7,656 bases of DNA from a bacterium (GTDB taxonomy: Bacteria > Verrucomicrobiota > Verrucomicrobiae > Limisphaerales > J093), in contig JAKCAB010000436.1 in the NCBI GenBank assembly GCA_021839785.1, positions 1 to 7,656 of the forward strand, read 5' to 3'. The notes under the pieces are model-generated. The model did no database searches. It saw only the letters and a list, made by a program, of their open reading frames with translations, and had not been told where the DNA came from. A program made the translations under genes and the position numbers. This document shows, one piece after another, positions 5,542-7,656 of the stretch (positions within the stretch are counted from its first letter, which is position 1; the number at the start of each line of letters is the position of its first letter).

Positions 5542-7656
5542 ATGAAGCCGCCATCTTTCGAGGAAGCCCTTGCCGCCGTCAAAGCTCTGGCAGCCAACTT
5601 CGACGCAAGCAAGACGCACTACCTTTCCGCCGGCTATCAGGAATCCGAAGTCCGCCAAGACTTCCTCGACAAGTTCTTCGTGGCGCTCGGCTGGGACGTA
5701 AACCACGTTTGGCAAAAGAATCCCTTCCAACAGGAAGTGAAGGTCGAACGCGGCGTCGCCGCAGGCCCTTCGCAGCGCCGGGCGGACTACGCCTTTTGCA
5801 TCGCCCCGAACTTTCGCGACGTGCGGTTCTTTGCCGAGGCCAAGAAACCTTTCGGCGACATTGCCACGTCGGATAATTGCTTTCAGACCATCCGCTACGG
5901 TTGGAACGCCCAAACGCCCGTGGCGGTTCTGACCGATTTCGAGCAATTCCAGATTCTCGACTGCCGTTACCGCCCCGACATCGACACCGCCTCGGCGCAA
6001 GTGGTCCGCAAATATCACTACGCCGATTACGCCAACCCGGACAAATTCGCCGAAATCTTCCACCTGTTTTCCCGTGAAGCCGTGGCGGGCGGTTCTTTGG
6101 AAAGGTTCGCCGACACACTTCCGAAGAAGCGCGGCAAGATCGTCCAGCGTGGGTTGTTCAAGGCGGGCAGCCAGAGCATTGGCGACACCTTCCTGGCTGA
6201 ACTGGACGAATACCGCGACACGCTCGCCCGCGCGTTCAAGAACCGGAATCCCGAACTCGACGGCGACACGCTCACCGAAATCACCCAGCGCACGTTGGAC
6301 CGGCTCGTTTTTATCCGCTTCCTGGAAGACAAGCTGATTCACCCCGAACACCTCGTGGCGAAGTTCGGGGACCGCGGGACCGTCTGGCAGGACTTCGTGG
6401 CCGCGTCCCACAAGCTGGACGGCATCTACAACGGCATCGTGTTCAAGGCGCATGCCATTCTCGACCAGCCCGGCTTCCCGGTGGATGACGACGCCTTCGC
6501 GGACATCTGCGCGCGGCTCTCGCACACCAACACCGCTTACGACTTCAACGCCATCTCCATTCACATTCTCGGCAGCATTTACGAACGGTTTCTCGGCAAG
6601 GTGATTGTCACCACCGACAAGCGCGCCCGTGTGGAGGAAAAGCCGGAGGTCCGCAAGGCCGGGGGTGTCTATTACACGCCGGACTACATCGTCCGCTACA
6701 TCGTCGAAAACACCGTGGGCAAACTCGTGGACGGCCAGACGCCCGCGCAAGTGGCCGAAATGCACTTCGCGGACATCGCCTGCGGCAGCGGCTCGTTTCT
6801 GCTGGGCGTCTATGACCTGCTCTTGCGCCATCATCTCGACTGGTACAACGCCCACCCGGACAAGGCGAAGAAAGCGGGTTGCGTGCTCCGGGACGACGGC
6901 GCGTGGCACCTCTCGCTCAAACAGCGGCGCGAAATCCTGCTGAACAACATTTACGGCGTGGACATTGACCACCAAGCCGTGGAAGTGGCGCAACTCTCGC
7001 TTTACCTGAAACTCTTGGAGGAAGAAACCACTGCCACGGCGCGACAGCACCAGTTGGAGTTCCACGAAACGCTGTTGCCCTCGCTCGCCAAGAACATCGT
7101 GTGCGGCAATTCGCTCATCGGCACAGACATCTTAAGCGGCCAGCTTTTCAGCGGCGAGGAAGAGCGGCGGCTCAACCCGATGGATTTCGAGCAACGTTTC
7201 CCGCACATATTCCGGCGCAACACTTCGTCGGGAGAATTGCACGAAACGCCGGCCGCCCCGTTCGACTACATGCAGCCCGGCGTGCCGTTGCACGGCGCCT
7301 ACAGCTACAAGAAGATGAAGGGCGGCAAAGCGGCGGCGCCTCCTGCGCTGCCGGAATCTGAATTTGAAGGCGGCTTCGATGCGATTGTTGGCAACCCGCC
7401 GTACGTCAGGATTCAAGGCTTTCCCCGTCCGCAGCTAGATTACTTTTCAAAGCATTACGCCGCCGCCACGGGCAATTTTGATCTCTACGTCAGTTTCATT
7501 GAGCGCGGCTACACCCTGTTGAAAAGGGGTGGTCTGTTGGGGCAGATCGTTCCGAACAAGTTTTTCAGAACGGATTACGGAGAAGGGCTGCGTCGGTTCA
7601 TCTCCGCCAAGGCCGCCCTTCAAAAGACTGTGGACTTTGGAGCGACCCAAGTTTTT
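5542..7656 (+). CDS. Type IIG (Eco57I-like) restriction-modification enzyme, N6-adenine methylase with N-terminal nuclease (3' end cut by window)
   Basis: A single-chain endonuclease-methyltransferase that should methylate adenine at its target and cut unmethylated DNA. Frame 1 is open for 705 codons from ATG 5542 to the right edge; an upstream in-frame GTG and TTG add nothing recognisable. The nuclease module (about 25-150) fits PD-(D/E)XK: E34 in QESEVRQDF, D82 in RRADYAF, and E99-A-K101 in FFAEAKKPFGD. A helical linker follows, containing DRLVFIRFLEDK (252-263) and ILGSIYERFLGK (342-353). The methylase has the motif X region GVYYTPDYIVRYIV (375-388), SAM-binding motif I FADIACGSGSFL (409-420), YGVDIDHQAVEVAQLSLYLK (471-490) and catalytic motif IV NPPY (618-621). 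There is no helicase domain, which argues against type ISP and type III. About 50 residues that I do not expect in close relatives lie just before NPPY. The target recognition domain should lie beyond the window, so specificity is unknown. All catalytic motifs seen are intact. Spot counts suggest lower GC than moeB, which would fit transfer. It follows a TIR relic on the same strand. Confidence 0.92.
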   Translation, partial: MKPPSFEEALAAVKALAANFDASKTHYLSAGYQESEVRQDFLDKFFVALGWDVNHVWQKNPFQQEVKVERGVAAGPSQRRADYAFCIAPNFRDVRFFAEAKKPFGDIATSDNCFQTIRYGWNAQTPVAVLTDFEQFQILDCRYRPDIDTASAQVVRKYHYADYANPDKFAEIFHLFSREAVAGGSLERFADTLPKKRGKIVQRGLFKAGSQSIGDTFLAELDEYRDTLARAFKNRNPELDGDTLTEITQRTLDRLVFIRFLEDKLIHPEHLVAKFGDRGTVWQDFVAASHKLDGIYNGIVFKAHAILDQPGFPVDDDAFADICARLSHTNTAYDFNAISIHILGSIYERFLGKVIVTTDKRARVEEKPEVRKAGGVYYTPDYIVRYIVENTVGKLVDGQTPAQVAEMHFADIACGSGSFLLGVYDLLLRHHLDWYNAHPDKAKKAGCVLRDDGAWHLSLKQRREILLNNIYGVDIDHQAVEVAQLSLYLKLLEEETTATARQHQLEFHETLLPSLAKNIVCGNSLIGTDILSGQLFSGEEERRLNPMDFEQRFPHIFRRNTSSGELHETPAAPFDYMQPGVPLHGAYSYKKMKGGKAAAPPALPESEFEGGFDAIVGNPPYVRIQGFPRPQLDYFSKHYAAATGNFDLYVSFIERGYTLLKRGGLLGQIVPNKFFRTDYGEGLRRFISAKAALQKTVDFGATQVF

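Noticed and set aside
4031..5554. A 507-codon minus-strand open frame opposite moeB and the TIR relic
   Set aside because: It is the mirror of the moeB codon pattern; no motif or domain is visible, and the plus-strand gene has every expected catalytic residue.
5482..7065. A 527-codon minus-strand open frame opposite the restriction-modification gene
   Set aside because: It is antisense to intact nuclease and methylase motifs, its composition is typical of a mirror frame, and no family is recognisable.

Overview
The window looks like chromosome of a GC-rich member of the Verrucomicrobiota, most likely the Pedosphaera/Limisphaera group (inference). The best clue is a prepilin-like protein at the left edge. 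It has an N-terminal methylation motif, an H-X9-DG motif and a C-terminus ending in [12 protein letters not shown], a combination I associate with that lineage. None of the five gene starts is preceded by a convincing Shine-Dalgarno sequence.

Left part (1-3998, minus strand): three genes read leftward. First is a purine nucleoside phosphorylase (3998-3099). After a 138-base gap with a tandem 18-base repeat and a small palindrome comes a secreted GH32 fructan/sucrose hydrolase (2960-819). Twelve bases later comes the prepilin-like protein (806 to the left edge, almost complete). The GH32 and prepilin genes are probably one transcript: an exported sugar-chain hydrolase paired with a cell-surface or secretion-type pseudopilin.

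Middle (4025-5170, plus strand): a MoeB/MOCS3-type sulfur-carrier adenylyltransferase fused to a rhodanese domain. It diverges from the phosphorylase gene with only 26 bases between the two ATG codons. Both are ordinary core-metabolism genes.

Right part (5171-7656, plus strand): the character changes to accessory, defence-type DNA. Directly behind the moeB stop codon lies a decayed piece of a TIR-domain gene. It is recognisable only by joining three segments in two reading frames, and it lacks its 5' half. After a short palindrome, a large type IIG restriction-modification gene (Eco57I-like, PD-(D/E)XK nuclease plus N6-adenine methylase in one chain) starts at 5542 and runs off the right edge after 705 codons. 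The TIR relic beside an apparently intact restriction-modification gene suggests the edge of a defence island with turnover of its contents.

I found no tRNA, rRNA, CRISPR array, transposase or integrase. No clearly new system is visible. The most informative observations are the TIR relic, the insertion inside the methylase, and the GH32-pseudopilin pairing with its repeated upstream sequence.
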